This document shows positions 49,496-59,211 of a stretch of DNA of 64,000 nt, piece after piece (the stretch's first letter is position 1; every line of letters starts with the position of its first letter). Origin of the DNA: Leisingera methylohalidivorans DSM 14336. GTDB taxonomy: Bacteria > Pseudomonadota > Alphaproteobacteria > Rhodobacterales > Rhodobacteraceae. Both the position numbers and the translations under genes were made by a program. Where the stretch lies: assembly GCF_000511355.1 (NCBI RefSeq), contig NC_023135.1:894371-958370 (forward strand), read 5' to 3'. Below the pieces are notes generated by a model. The model was not told the DNA's origin. It did not search any database and worked only from the letters and a program-made list of their open reading frames with translations.

Positions 49496-49617
49496 TCGAT
49501 CCTCCGTTCACCCGTTTGACGCCAGGTGTCGATGAAACATTTGCGCGCCCGATTGCCCGCTTGCGCAACTTTATTACTTTGCAACTGCAGAAAATCAAGA
49601 GGTTTCTGACAAAAGAA

Positions 49618-49642
49618 AACCCCGCCCGGGACGGGCAGGGTT
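49618..49642 (-). terminator. Terminator of the HAD-phosphatase gene
   Basis: AACCC and GCCCG at 49618-49628 pair with CGGGC and GGGTT at 49632-49642, with one C/A mismatch. On the minus strand the stem is followed by TTTTCTTTT, fitting a rho-independent terminator for the gene ending at 49694. Confidence 0.8.
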
Positions 49643-49661
49643 CGGGCGATACTGCCGGGCA

Positions 49662-49683
49662 GCACCCCTTGCGGCAGGGGTGC
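49662..49683 (-). terminator. Hairpin just after the HAD-phosphatase stop
   Basis: GCACCCCT (49662-49669) pairs perfectly with AGGGGTGC (49676-49683). It lies 11 bp after the stop of the HAD gene and just ahead of the T-tailed terminator. It may be a second stop or an mRNA 3'-end stabiliser. Confidence 0.5.
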
Positions 49684-49693
49684 GGGCGGGTGT

Positions 49694-50569
49694 TTACCTC
49701 AGAAAACCAATGGCATAGGTCGGCTCAATCTGCTCCTGCGCCGCATAGGCCTGCAGCGCTGCAGCCTCCGGCTGGAGCGATGTTTTTGTCTCGCTGGCTG
49801 CCAGTCCGCCGGTGATGAACAGGGAATCGATGCCTTCGCCCATGGCGCCGGCGATGTCGGTATGCGGCCCGTCGCCGATCGCCAGGATGTCGCCGTCGGC
49901 GATGTCCGTGCCCAGCTCCATCAGCCGCCGCCGCGCCAGATCATAAATCGGCGGATGCGGCTTGCCGAAATACAGGCTCTCGCCGCCCATCTCGGTGTAA
50001 AGCCGCGCCAGCGCGCCGGCGCACCATTCCCGCGTTTCGCCGCGGTCCACCACGATATCCGGGTTGGCGCACAACAGCTTCATGCCCATCTGCTTGGCAT
50101 AAAGGAACTCGGGCCGGTTCACCGCCGGGTCGGCCTGCGGATCGAACGGGCCGCAGCAGACAATGCCCTCGGCCTCCTTCAGCGGCACCCGGGTGATTTC
50201 CACCGGTTCATGGATCACATGCAGCGGCTCGAAAAAGCCCGCATCGCGCTCCCATTCGCCCATGAAATAGACCGATGTGCCGACAGCCCCCGTGAACATC
50301 GCCGCCCGCGCGGAATCGCCCGAGGTCGAGATGGTGTCATAGGCATCATCCGGCACGCCGAACTGCCCCAGCTGCGCCGCCACCCCGGCACGCGGTTTCG
50401 GCGAATTGGTCAGCAGGACCACGATGCCGCCCTGCTTGCGGTAGGCCTGCAGCGCCGCCACCGCCTCGGGAAAGGCGGTGATGCCGTTGTGCACGCAGCC
50501 CCAGAGGTCGACAAACAGCGCCTTGTAGCGGCCGGAGACTTCGGACAGGGAGTTGATGATCTGGGTCAT
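49694..50569 (-). CDS. HAD-superfamily class IIA hydrolase (TIGR01459 type)
   Basis: A 291-residue NagD-like phosphatase. Motif I LFVDLWGCVHNG has the nucleophile Asp, though the second Asp position is Trp-Gly as in this subfamily; motif II LLTNSPKPRA; FGKPHPPIYDLA supplies Lys; motif IV AIGDGPHTDIAGAMGEGID has the acidic metal-binding residues. Substrate unknown. Monocistronic with its own terminators. Confidence 0.88.
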   Translation of the reverse strand: MTQIINSLSEVSGRYKALFVDLWGCVHNGITAFPEAVAALQAYRKQGGIVVLLTNSPKPRAGVAAQLGQFGVPDDAYDTISTSGDSARAAMFTGAVGTSVYFMGEWERDAGFFEPLHVIHEPVEITRVPLKEAEGIVCCGPFDPQADPAVNRPEFLYAKQMGMKLLCANPDIVVDRGETREWCAGALARLYTEMGGESLYFGKPHPPIYDLARRRLMELGTDIADGDILAIGDGPHTDIAGAMGEGIDSLFITGGLAASETKTSLQPEAAALQAYAAQEQIEPTYAIGFLR

Positions 50570-50688
50570 GGCCGGGCTTTCTCGCGTAATTCACTTGCGG
50601 CCAGCTATGGCAGAGACGGCCGGGATTGGCCAGTGGAAGGGTGCAAGCTTCGCGCCCCGGTCGGGGGAACGGGCCGGGAAGGGCTGCG

Positions 50689-51831
50689 TCAGCTGCCGTC
50701 AAAAAATTCCACGATTTCCCCGGCCCGCTGCATCGTGTCGCCATAGCCGAGATCAATCAGCGCGCCAATGTAGTCCGGTTCGAACATGAGGTAGCTTTCG
50801 ATCCGGCCATCGCTGTTCACGGCCCCGAAACTGCGGGTCAGAATCCGGATCGGGCGCGGCAGTTTGCCTGCATAGGACTGAGCAATTGGGCGCATGTCCT
50901 CGGACGGTGTCAGCAGGACGGCTTCAATTGGCCGCAGCGGCGTCTTTTCCTGCGCGTCCGGGCCGAGCAGCGAAATCGTCCGGTTGATCCTGGCCAGGCG
51001 CTCGTAATCAGCTTCAAGATTGTCGTTGAACAGAATATCAAGCGCATGGCCCGCGATGTCACCGACGCTCGGAGGCGGAGCTGCCAGATCGGCAGCGGCC
51101 GGAGGCGGGCTGCTGTCGCGGGTGGTTATGACCAGGATCCGGTCGGCGCCGGTATGGATGGCGGGCGACAAGGGCGAGTTCAACCGAAGCGACCCGTCGC
51201 CGAAATAGCCGGTGTCCAGATGCACGGGGGCAAAGGCAAAAGGCAGGGCGGCCGAGGCCAGCATATGCTCCGGTCCGATGGCGGCACGCTCCCCGCGGCG
51301 GCGGGAGCGGTGCCAGTCCCGGATTTCCTGGCGGCCTTCGAAATAGGTGACGGATACGCCCTCGGTATAACTGGACGCGGTAATGCAGAACGCATGCAGC
51401 GCGCCGCTGCGAATGGAATGCTGCAGGTGATCCTTGTTGAATTCCCGGCGCAGCAGGCGGTGCAGCGGCGTGTAGTCCAGCAAGCCGCCGGTGATCGGAA
51501 ACCCCAGAAACCGGAACGCCGGGGTCATCGCCCATCGCAGGCTGGTCAACAGCAAGGGCAGCGTGCGCGTGTCGTAAACCGAACTGCTCCTGAGCGACCG
51601 CCAGAGCGCCTCCAAATGCCGCGCACCGGTCTGGAAATCATTCGAAGCGACCGCAACAGATGCTGCATTGATGGCACCCACCGAGGCGCCGCAGACGATC
51701 TGAAAAGGCGAGCGGCGGCGTGCCGTGATCTCTGCAATCGCCTTGATGACGCCCACATGATAGGCGCCGCGCGCGCCGCCGCCTTGCAGCACCAGAGCGG
51801 TCTTTTTCGAAGGCTGAACAAAAGTTGTCAC
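50689..51831 (-). CDS. Patatin-like phospholipase
   Basis: A 380-residue Ser-Asp dyad lipase of the patatin/RssA family. GGGARGAYHVGVIKAIA (residues 17-33) is the oxyanion loop, GASVG (48-52) contains nucleophile S50, and FGDGSLRLNSPLSPAI near residue 213 supplies the Asp. The C-terminal 100 residues resemble a DUF3336/patatin_C tail. There is no signal peptide, so it probably acts inside the cell or is secreted by a dedicated system. GTG 51831 is used. Confidence 0.88.
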   Translation of the reverse strand: MTTFVQPSKKTALVLQGGGARGAYHVGVIKAIAEITARRRSPFQIVCGASVGAINAASVAVASNDFQTGARHLEALWRSLRSSSVYDTRTLPLLLTSLRWAMTPAFRFLGFPITGGLLDYTPLHRLLRREFNKDHLQHSIRSGALHAFCITASSYTEGVSVTYFEGRQEIRDWHRSRRRGERAAIGPEHMLASAALPFAFAPVHLDTGYFGDGSLRLNSPLSPAIHTGADRILVITTRDSSPPPAAADLAAPPPSVGDIAGHALDILFNDNLEADYERLARINRTISLLGPDAQEKTPLRPIEAVLLTPSEDMRPIAQSYAGKLPRPIRILTRSFGAVNSDGRIESYLMFEPDYIGALIDLGYGDTMQRAGEIVEFFDGS

Positions 51832-52210
51832 GCGAAGTCACCCAAGGTCCGGACGGCGGCCTGCAGCCTGCAGCAAGCTTAGCAGGTTGCCAGGGAGTGC
51901 CAATGGAAACAAGCTGCGGCGGCGGCACTGGCAGCCGCGCCGCAGGCGGGTATTCCTTGGTTCCGGGCAGGCCGGGGCATGGCCGCGGGGATACCCAGGC
52001 TTGCAGCCCTTGCCGGCGGGTTTTGCGCTGCCGTTCCCCCGTTGATCTGCCGCAGGATGTGTTCCAAGCCCGCCGCCGGAAGGGGCTTCAAGGCGAACAG
52101 CGGCTCTCAGGGCCCCGGAATACTGTCTTTGAACGGGGCGGAAAATCGCGCGTCTTGCAGGCTGATTGCAGTCATCCGGATGCGGCTGCCGCACCCTTCG
52201 CAGCAAAGAA
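51832..52210. other. Non-coding gap between patatin and pyrophosphatase genes
   Basis: 379 bp with no credible gene. Some GC-rich near-repeats (CCTGCAG and CTGCAGCAAG near 51865-51880) but nothing identifiable as a promoter or RNA gene. Confidence 0.4.
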
Positions 52211-52236
52211 AAAAGGCGCCCCAAGGGGCGCCTTTT
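52211..52236 (-). terminator. Rho-independent terminator of ppaC
   Basis: AAAAGGCGCC-CCAAGG-GGCGCCTTTT, a perfect 10-bp stem. On the minus strand the T-run continues as TTTTTTCTTTG. It is 24 bp after the pyrophosphatase stop. Confidence 0.9.
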
Positions 52237-52259
52237 GCAGCTGAAACCGGCAGAGCCGT

Positions 52260-53180
52260 TCAGACTTTCAGGTTCGGAATGATCTGCTTTTTACGCGACA
52301 TGATGCCCGGCAGCACCACGGTGTCGCCAGCCGCATCGGCGCCAAAGGATTTGCTGGCCACGGTCTTCACCAGGTCATTGGGCACCAGCAGGGTGGCTTC
52401 CTCGTTCAGGATGTCGACCACGAACAGCAGCACCTGGTCCACACCGTCCTCGGCCGCGACAGAGGTCATGGTTTCCATCAGCGACGCCTTGCGGTCCAGC
52501 ACCACGCCCGGCGCCGTGGTTTCCAGCACGGAGACGCGGAATTTGGTGCCTTCGACGGCATATTCCTTGGAGTCCATGCGCAGCAGTTCCGCGTCCGAGA
52601 ACGACGAGACGTCGGATTTGGCGGCAAACATCTCGGCAGCGTAATCGGCAATATTGATGCCCAGATCAGCGGCCAGTTTTTCGGCCACGGCCTTGTCATG
52701 CGCGGTGGTGGTCGGCGAGCGGAATTCCAGGGTGTCGGACAGGATGCAGGTCAGCGCCGCGCCCTTGACCGCCTCGGGCATCTTGGAGGCATCGTCGCCC
52801 ATCAGGTCGTGCATGATGGTGGCGGTGCAGGCCAGCGGCCGGATGGTGATGTCGATCGGGCCTTTGGTTTCCAGGCCGCCGACCAGCTTGTGGTGGTCGA
52901 TGATCGCCTGCACATCGGCGCCGTTGATGTTGGCGGGCAGCTCGGCCGGGTTGTTGGTGTCGACGATCACCACGGCGGCATCGTCGGCCACGTCAGCAAT
53001 GATCGCGGGCTTCTCGAAACCCCAGCGCTGCAGCATAAAGGCCGCTTCGGTGTTGGGTTCGCCCAGCAGCTTGGGCTCGGCGGCAACGCCCTTAACTTCG
53101 TTCAGGTACCAGGCCCAGATGATCGGGGAGCCGGTGGAATCGGTGTCGGGGGATTTATGGCCGAAAACTTGGATGGTCAT
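52260..53180 (-). CDS. ppaC: Manganese-dependent inorganic pyrophosphatase (family II)
   Basis: A 306-residue DHH-family enzyme that hydrolyses pyrophosphate to drive biosynthesis. VFGHKSPDTDSTGS (metal-binding His, Asp, Asp), VIVDTNNPAELP, AIIDHHKLVGG (DHH) and the C-terminal SRKKQIIPNL substrate motif are present. The ATG at 53180 is used; the longer open frame up to 53465 has unlike sequence and no family similarity. Family II enzymes are less common than family I in this clade. Confidence 0.94.
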   Translation of the reverse strand: MTIQVFGHKSPDTDSTGSPIIWAWYLNEVKGVAAEPKLLGEPNTEAAFMLQRWGFEKPAIIADVADDAAVVIVDTNNPAELPANINGADVQAIIDHHKLVGGLETKGPIDITIRPLACTATIMHDLMGDDASKMPEAVKGAALTCILSDTLEFRSPTTTAHDKAVAEKLAADLGINIADYAAEMFAAKSDVSSFSDAELLRMDSKEYAVEGTKFRVSVLETTAPGVVLDRKASLMETMTSVAAEDGVDQVLLFVVDILNEEATLLVPNDLVKTVASKSFGADAAGDTVVLPGIMSRKKQIIPNLKV

Positions 53181-53284
53181 GGGGCAGTCCTGTTCACTCA
53201 AGAGGTCCAAAGGGAGATTTGCGCGCCTTATAGGGCTGGCGCGCAGGCTTGTCACCCCGCAGGTGCTGCAATGCGGCGTTGTGC

Positions 53285-54265
53285 CTAGAACGGGGCGCGC
53301 TCCAGGCTGTAGCCCTCTTGCTGCAGCAGGTTCAGCACGCCGGTCTCCCCGGGCAGATGCAGCGCCCCGGCGGCCACCGCGATGCGGTCGCCCTTTGCCG
53401 CCTCGATCACCGGAATCCAGTTGCGGTTGCGCCGGTCGATCAGCTCTTGCATCATTCCGGCCCACAGGGTCTCGCGCTCGGCCCGGGTCAGGCCATCGCT
53501 GTGCAGAAAGTCCCGTTCGCTCAAGAACAGGGAATACAGCGCGTCTTGGCTGAAATAGGCCTCAACCGTGGTGATGAAGCCATCGGTGCCGCCGCCCATC
53601 ATTGCTGTAAAGGCGCGCAGCTGGCGGACCTGTTCTTCCAGCGGATCGGCGTCCATCATCCGGATCACACTCATCGGGTCTTCCAGCGATTGCACCGGCA
53701 CATCCGCCGCCAGCGCCAGCTCCCCCAGCCGCGCGTCAAGGCCCCGCTTGATGTCCTTGGCCTGGCGCAGGCAGGGCGGGAAGGACATCGACATCGCCAG
53801 GAACCAGGGCCGCATCCTGGCGGCCATCCAGGGCGCCATGCCGTGGCTGCGGACCTTGGCCGCCAGCGCCTCCCACTCGGCCGCGGGCAGCCGGTCGATC
53901 AGGCTGGGGCCTTCGGTGATCAGCATCAGCGACGGGTCGCGGCCCAGCTTGGATTCCAAGGCGGCCTTGTCGGCGGGGCTGGCCTCCATCAGCAGCAGAT
54001 CAGCCTGGCGCACAAGCGGCGCCAGCCCCGCGGTGATCTCCTCCATCCGCGGATCATTGATGTGCAGGGTGCCGATCACATGCACGGTGCGGCTGCCGCG
54101 CCGGGCGATCCAGTGGTTGCCTTTGGCAAACGGCGTGGCTTGGATCCGCGCCTCGATATGGGCGCGCTCCTGCGCAGCCAGAGTGGTACGCAGATCGGTG
54201 CCTGTGCAAGCAGCCCACAGCGACGCGGGCAGCAGCAGAAATATGAGTGTGAGGAAAAGACGCAT
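53285..54265 (-). CDS. TraB/GumN-family secreted protein (copy 1)
   Basis: A 326-residue protein with a signal peptide (LFLTLIFLLLPASLWA) and mature start CTGTDL. GNHWIARRGSRTVHVIGTLH is the first conserved motif (GxxHxxH-type), with LLLMEASPADK, TTVEAYFSQDALYSLFLSERD and AAGALHLPGETGVLNLL (second His region), all typical of TraB/GumN proteins, proposed metalloproteases. Neighbour of a second paralogue 47 bp upstream; likely a tandem duplication. Catalytic activity is inferred from the family only. Confidence 0.85.
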   Translation of the reverse strand: MRLFLTLIFLLLPASLWAACTGTDLRTTLAAQERAHIEARIQATPFAKGNHWIARRGSRTVHVIGTLHINDPRMEEITAGLAPLVRQADLLLMEASPADKAALESKLGRDPSLMLITEGPSLIDRLPAAEWEALAAKVRSHGMAPWMAARMRPWFLAMSMSFPPCLRQAKDIKRGLDARLGELALAADVPVQSLEDPMSVIRMMDADPLEEQVRQLRAFTAMMGGGTDGFITTVEAYFSQDALYSLFLSERDFLHSDGLTRAERETLWAGMMQELIDRRNRNWIPVIEAAKGDRIAVAAGALHLPGETGVLNLLQQEGYSLERAPF

Positions 54266-54312
54266 GAAAAAATTGCCCTGAAGCTGCCAATAAAATCCAG
54301 AATGCGCTCACC

Positions 54313-55359
54313 TTACCATGGGGCGCGGGTCAGCTTGAAGCCCTTGGCCTTCAGCAGGTTCAGCACGCCGTTTTCACCGGGCAGATGGGCAGCGCCGACG
54401 GCGGCGACAATCCGGTCCTGCCGGGCGGCCAGGATCGGTTTCATCCAGCGCTGGTTGCGCTGATCCAGCACGCGGCGGTTGTACTGCCGCCACAGCCGGG
54501 CGGTCTCGGCGCCGGAGAAGCTGCTGTACTGGGCGCTGATCCAGGGGGCGAGCACAAAGGAGGTCCAGACGCTTTGGTCGAAATAGGCTTCAACCGGGGT
54601 GGCATCCTCGGGCTTGCCGGATTGCACCAGCTCCAGTTCCAGCGCCAGCATCCGGGCCTGATCGCTGAGCGGCAGGCCGGCGATTGCGGCCAGCGCCTGT
54701 TCCGGGGTTTCCAGCGCCCCCAGCGGGATCCGCTTGCGCCGGGCGAAATCGGAGATCCGGTCATCCAGCCCGCGCCGCAGGCCAAAGCCGTAGGGGCGGC
54801 AGCCGCTTTGCACCACGAACATCGAAATCGCCCAGGGCTGCATCCGGTTCATGGTGTCGGGATCGACGCCGCTCAGCCGGGCCGTCAGCAGGAACCGCTC
54901 CCAGGCGTCGCGGGGCAGCAGCTGCCGCAATTCCTGGCCCTGGGGCAGCAGGAAACTGCGGGCAAGCGCGTCAGGCATCCGGTCCAGGCGCTGGAGGCCG
55001 GTGTCGGAGGTTTCCAGATAGATGGCCCCCGCGGCCGCCAGCACCGGGCGCAGGGTGCGCATCACTCTGGCCATGCGGGCATCGCCGCCATGCATGGTGC
55101 CGATCACGTGAATGGTGCGGTTGGCCTTGGTGGCCACCCAGTGGTTGCCGCGGGAAAACGGGGTGGCGGCCATCTCGCGCGCCAGCCGGGCTTCGGTGGC
55201 GGCGGGCAGATGGTCGCGGTAGTCGATACCGCGGCAGGCGGCATCGGCGGCAGGGGCCTGCAGGGCCAGGCCAAGTGTCAGGCCAAGTATCAGGCCAAGT
55301 GCCGGGCCAGGTTTCGGGCCAAGGGTCAGGGCGCGTGCAAGTGATATCCGTTTCATCAT
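54313..55359 (-). CDS. TraB/GumN-family secreted protein (copy 2)
   Basis: A 348-residue paralogue with the same motif order: GNHWVATKANRTIHVIGTMH, AAGAIYLETSDTGLQ, TPVEAYFDQSVWTSFVL, and AAVGAAHLPGENGVLNLLKA. The N-terminus is an unusually long hydrophobic signal peptide (residues about 8-40) built of Leu-Gly repeats encoded by a 12-bp tandem repeat at 55268-55327, ending ADAACRG. Start ATG 55359 follows GGGAAAGG; a second ATG is one codon later. Confidence 0.85.
   Translation of the reverse strand: MMKRISLARALTLGPKPGPALGLILGLTLGLALQAPAADAACRGIDYRDHLPAATEARLAREMAATPFSRGNHWVATKANRTIHVIGTMHGGDARMARVMRTLRPVLAAAGAIYLETSDTGLQRLDRMPDALARSFLLPQGQELRQLLPRDAWERFLLTARLSGVDPDTMNRMQPWAISMFVVQSGCRPYGFGLRRGLDDRISDFARRKRIPLGALETPEQALAAIAGLPLSDQARMLALELELVQSGKPEDATPVEAYFDQSVWTSFVLAPWISAQYSSFSGAETARLWRQYNRRVLDQRNQRWMKPILAARQDRIVAAVGAAHLPGENGVLNLLKAKGFKLTRAPW
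55268..55327 (-). repeat. 12-bp tandem repeat inside a signal peptide, five units
   Basis: Five 12-mers with consensus AGGCCAAGTGTC on the plus strand, two nearly identical and two decayed. On the coding strand they give a repeating Leu-Gly-Leu-x/Gly-Pro pattern that forms the hydrophobic core of the TraB copy 2 signal peptide. Unit length is a multiple of 3, so expansion or contraction would keep the frame. Confidence 0.85.
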
Positions 55360-55502
55360 TGGCCCTTTCCCGGTTCCGGCGCGATCGCCTGGAGGTATGA
55401 CCCTAGGGCGGGGCAAGGGGGGCGGCAACATCAAACCCCGGAGCGGGGCGTAAATCCCGGCGGCGGATTGCCAAGGCCGCGGCGACCTGCCAGTCATGGG
55501 CG

Positions 55503-56201
55503 ATGGAACGCGAAGATCAGCTGTATGCGCCGGTGAAGGCGCTGCTGCAGGGGCAGGGCTATGAGGTGAAGGGCGAGGTGGGCGCCGCGGATGTGGTGGC
55601 CTGCCGCGGCGCGGAGCCAATGGTGATTGTCGAGCTGAAACTGAAATTCTCGCTGTCGCTGTTTCACCAGGCGGTGGCCCGGCTGGCAGTCACCGAGTTT
55701 GTCTATATTGCGGTGCCGCGGCCGAAAGGGCGGCAGGCGCGGCGGATGATGAAGGACAATCTGGCCCTGTGCCGCCGCCTGGGGCTGGGGCTGATCACGG
55801 TGCTGGAAGACGGCCGGGCAGAGGTGCATTGCGATCCCGGCCCCTACGCCCCGCGCAAATCCAAGAAGAAGCAGCAGCGGCTGCTGCGCGAGTTCCAGTC
55901 CCTGCGCGGCGATCCCAATGCGGGCGGCGCCACCCGGCACGGCATTGTCACCGCCTACCGCCAGGATGCGCTGGCCTGCGCGGCGCATCTGGCCGAAGCG
56001 GGCGCCTGCAAGGGCGCTGCTGTGGCCAAGGCCACCGGCGTTGCCCGCGCGACGCAGCTGATGGCCAGCAATCATTACGGCTGGTTCGAGCGGGTGGCGA
56101 CCGGCATCTACCAGCTGACGGATGCGGGGCGTGCGGGGCTGGTGCATTGGGCCGGGAGCTGGGAGGAGGAGGCAGCCGCCTGCCTCCGGCAGAGCGGGTG
56201 A
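55503..56201 (+). CDS. DUF2161 family putative PD-(D/E)XK phosphodiesterase
   Basis: A 232-residue protein. MEREDQLYAPVKALLQGQGY, EVGAADVVACRGAEPMVIVELKLKF is the nuclease-like core: the Asp of ADVV and the ExK of VELKLK are arranged as in PD-(D/E)XK enzymes, then VTEFVYIAVPRPKGRQARRM. The C-terminal 80 residues include a winged-helix-like AVAKATGVARATQLMASNHYGW. Possible nucleic-acid function, unproven. ATG 55503 used. Confidence 0.78.
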   Translation: MEREDQLYAPVKALLQGQGYEVKGEVGAADVVACRGAEPMVIVELKLKFSLSLFHQAVARLAVTEFVYIAVPRPKGRQARRMMKDNLALCRRLGLGLITVLEDGRAEVHCDPGPYAPRKSKKKQQRLLREFQSLRGDPNAGGATRHGIVTAYRQDALACAAHLAEAGACKGAAVAKATGVARATQLMASNHYGWFERVATGIYQLTDAGRAGLVHWAGSWEEEAAACLRQSG

Positions 56202-56313
56202 AGACCCGGTGTCAGGGATAGCTTCGGGTGCCGTCCGGGCTGGGGCTCCAGGCAACTGAAGCCGGTTAAAACCCGGTCTGCTCAGGCGCCCTCATTTTTT
56301 TGCTGATTCCTTG

Positions 56314-56342
56314 TTGACAAGCTCCGGGCGCATTCCTAGCTT
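56314..56342 (+). promoter_or_regulatory. Promoter of groESL
   Basis: TTGACA (56314-56319), 17-bp spacer and TAGCTT (56337-56342). The perfect -35 and spacing suit a housekeeping sigma-70 promoter. It lies just upstream of the CIRCE-like dyad, the classical HrcA arrangement. Confidence 0.75.
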
Positions 56343-56348
56343 CCCCTC

Positions 56349-56377
56349 GTTATCACTCACCTGATGTGAGTGATAAC
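56349..56377. promoter_or_regulatory. CIRCE-type operator (variant) upstream of groES
   Basis: GTTATCACTC-N9-GAGTGATAAC is a perfect 10-bp inverted repeat with a 9-bp spacer, differing from the canonical TTAGCACTC-N9-GAGTGCTAA only by G to T at one symmetric position. It should be bound by HrcA and overlaps the early transcribed region. Confidence 0.88.
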
Positions 56378-56437
56378 TACCCCGCCAGGGAGCAGGGTAA
56401 AGGATAACAACCTTTGAGCCTTTAAGGAGCTGCAAAG

Positions 56438-56725
56438 ATGGCATTGAAACCGCTTCATGACCGCGTGCTGGTGCGTCGCACCGAAAGCGAAGAAAAAACC
56501 GCGGGCGGCCTGATCATCCCCGAGAGCGCAAAAGAAAAGCCGAGCGAAGGCGTTGTCGTCGCCACCGGCGAGGGCGCGCGCAAGGACAGCGGCGAGCTGA
56601 TCGCAATGGCTGTTTCGGCTGGCGACAAGATCCTGTTCGGCAAATGGTCCGGCACCGAGGTCACCGTCGACGGCGAAGAGCTGCTGATGATGAAAGAAAG
56701 CGACATCATGGGCATCATCGAGTAA
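56438..56725 (+). CDS. groES: Co-chaperonin GroES
   Basis: A 95-residue lid of the GroEL chamber. [22 protein letters not shown] (mobile loop [16 protein letters not shown]), and the C-terminal [18 protein letters not shown] strand are intact. AAGGAG is 9 bp ahead of ATG 56438. First gene of groESL, behind the CIRCE element. Confidence 0.98.
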   Translation: MALKPLHDRVLVRRTESEEKTAGGLIIPESAKEKPSEGVVVATGEGARKDSGELIAMAVSAGDKILFGKWSGTEVTVDGEELLMMKESDIMGIIE

Positions 56726-56785
56726 GCCTTGCGGCTGCTCTGATCCCACCCATCGCGAAACACAAGAATTTCTCTAGGAGAGTGA

Positions 56786-58441
<1,656 letters not shown>

Positions 58442-58468
58442 GCATCAGCCATCCATCCGGATGACTTT

Positions 58469-58497
58469 GGGGCTGCCTGCAAGGGCGGCCCCTTTTC
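58469..58497 (+). terminator. Terminator of groESL
   Basis: GGGGCTGCC (58469-58477) pairs with GGCGGCCCC (58484-58492) including one T-G wobble, with a TGCAAG loop and TTTT after. It is 27 bp past the groEL stop. Confidence 0.82.
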
Positions 58498-58579
58498 GTT
58501 TCCGGGGGCATGAGGCCCGCCTTGCGGGCCTGCCTGCGGCGCGGGTATTGATGCAAAGGTGAATGCGGGAGACGCGGAA

Positions 58580-59161
58580 ATGGGTGTTGGGCCGGATGTC
58601 CTGACCGGGGTCACGGACGCGCACTATGACGGGGTGGAGGCGCTGCTCAAGGCGGCTTTCCCCACCGATGCCGAGGCGCGGCTGGTGCGGCAGCTGCGGG
58701 CGGACGGCGATATGCTGTATGAGTTCCAGACGCCTTGGGAGGGGAAGATAGGCGGCTATTTTGCCCTGAGCCGGATGCGGGCGCCGGAGGGCTGGGCCTG
58801 CCTGGCGCCGATGGCGGTGCGGCCCGAGTGGCAGGGCGGCAGGCTGGCCGAGGGCAGCCCGGACATGCAGGTTGGCGGGCCGCAGGATGAGCAGTGCCAG
58901 GGGCCTTGGCGGTTCGGGTCCAGGATGCTGCAGCACTTGCAGAACTTTTATGAAGTCTTTCCCGCCAGTGTGCCGGAAGGCCTGCCCGAGACCATCGTTG
59001 TTCTGGGCAATCCGTCTTTCTATGGCCGTCATGGTTTCAGCCTGGAGCGGGCGCAGAAGCTTACCAGCCCTTACCCGCTGGAATACACGCTGATCCTGCG
59101 CCGTGGCGATGACACGCCGGAGGCGGAACTGATCTACCCGCACGCGTTCTCAGCCCCCTGA
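58580..59161 (+). CDS. GNAT-family N-acetyltransferase
   Basis: A 193-residue acetyl-CoA-dependent acetyltransferase-like protein of the YhbS type. VTDAHYDGVEALLKAAFP, LRADGDMLYEF, GGYFALSRM, LAPMAVRPEWQGG (motif A; the G/A loop continues as RLAEGSP) and GNPSFYGRHGFSLE are family marks. An inserted segment (DMQVGGPQDEQCQG) separates motif A from the helix. ATG 58580 follows GGGAG at 8 bp and is preferred over the GTG at 58559. Substrate unknown. Confidence 0.75.
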   Translation: MGVGPDVLTGVTDAHYDGVEALLKAAFPTDAEARLVRQLRADGDMLYEFQTPWEGKIGGYFALSRMRAPEGWACLAPMAVRPEWQGGRLAEGSPDMQVGGPQDEQCQGPWRFGSRMLQHLQNFYEVFPASVPEGLPETIVVLGNPSFYGRHGFSLERAQKLTSPYPLEYTLILRRGDDTPEAELIYPHAFSAP

Positions 59162-59211
59162 CACGGAAAATTCACTGGCCCGGCAGGCGGGGCCGTTGTA
59201 GCTGGCACCCC

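Noticed and set aside
49496..49617. PhaR operator before the MaoC hydratase gene
   Set aside because: A TTGCGCAA palindrome and a CTGCAG word are present, but the expected paired CTGC/GCAG spacing is not met.
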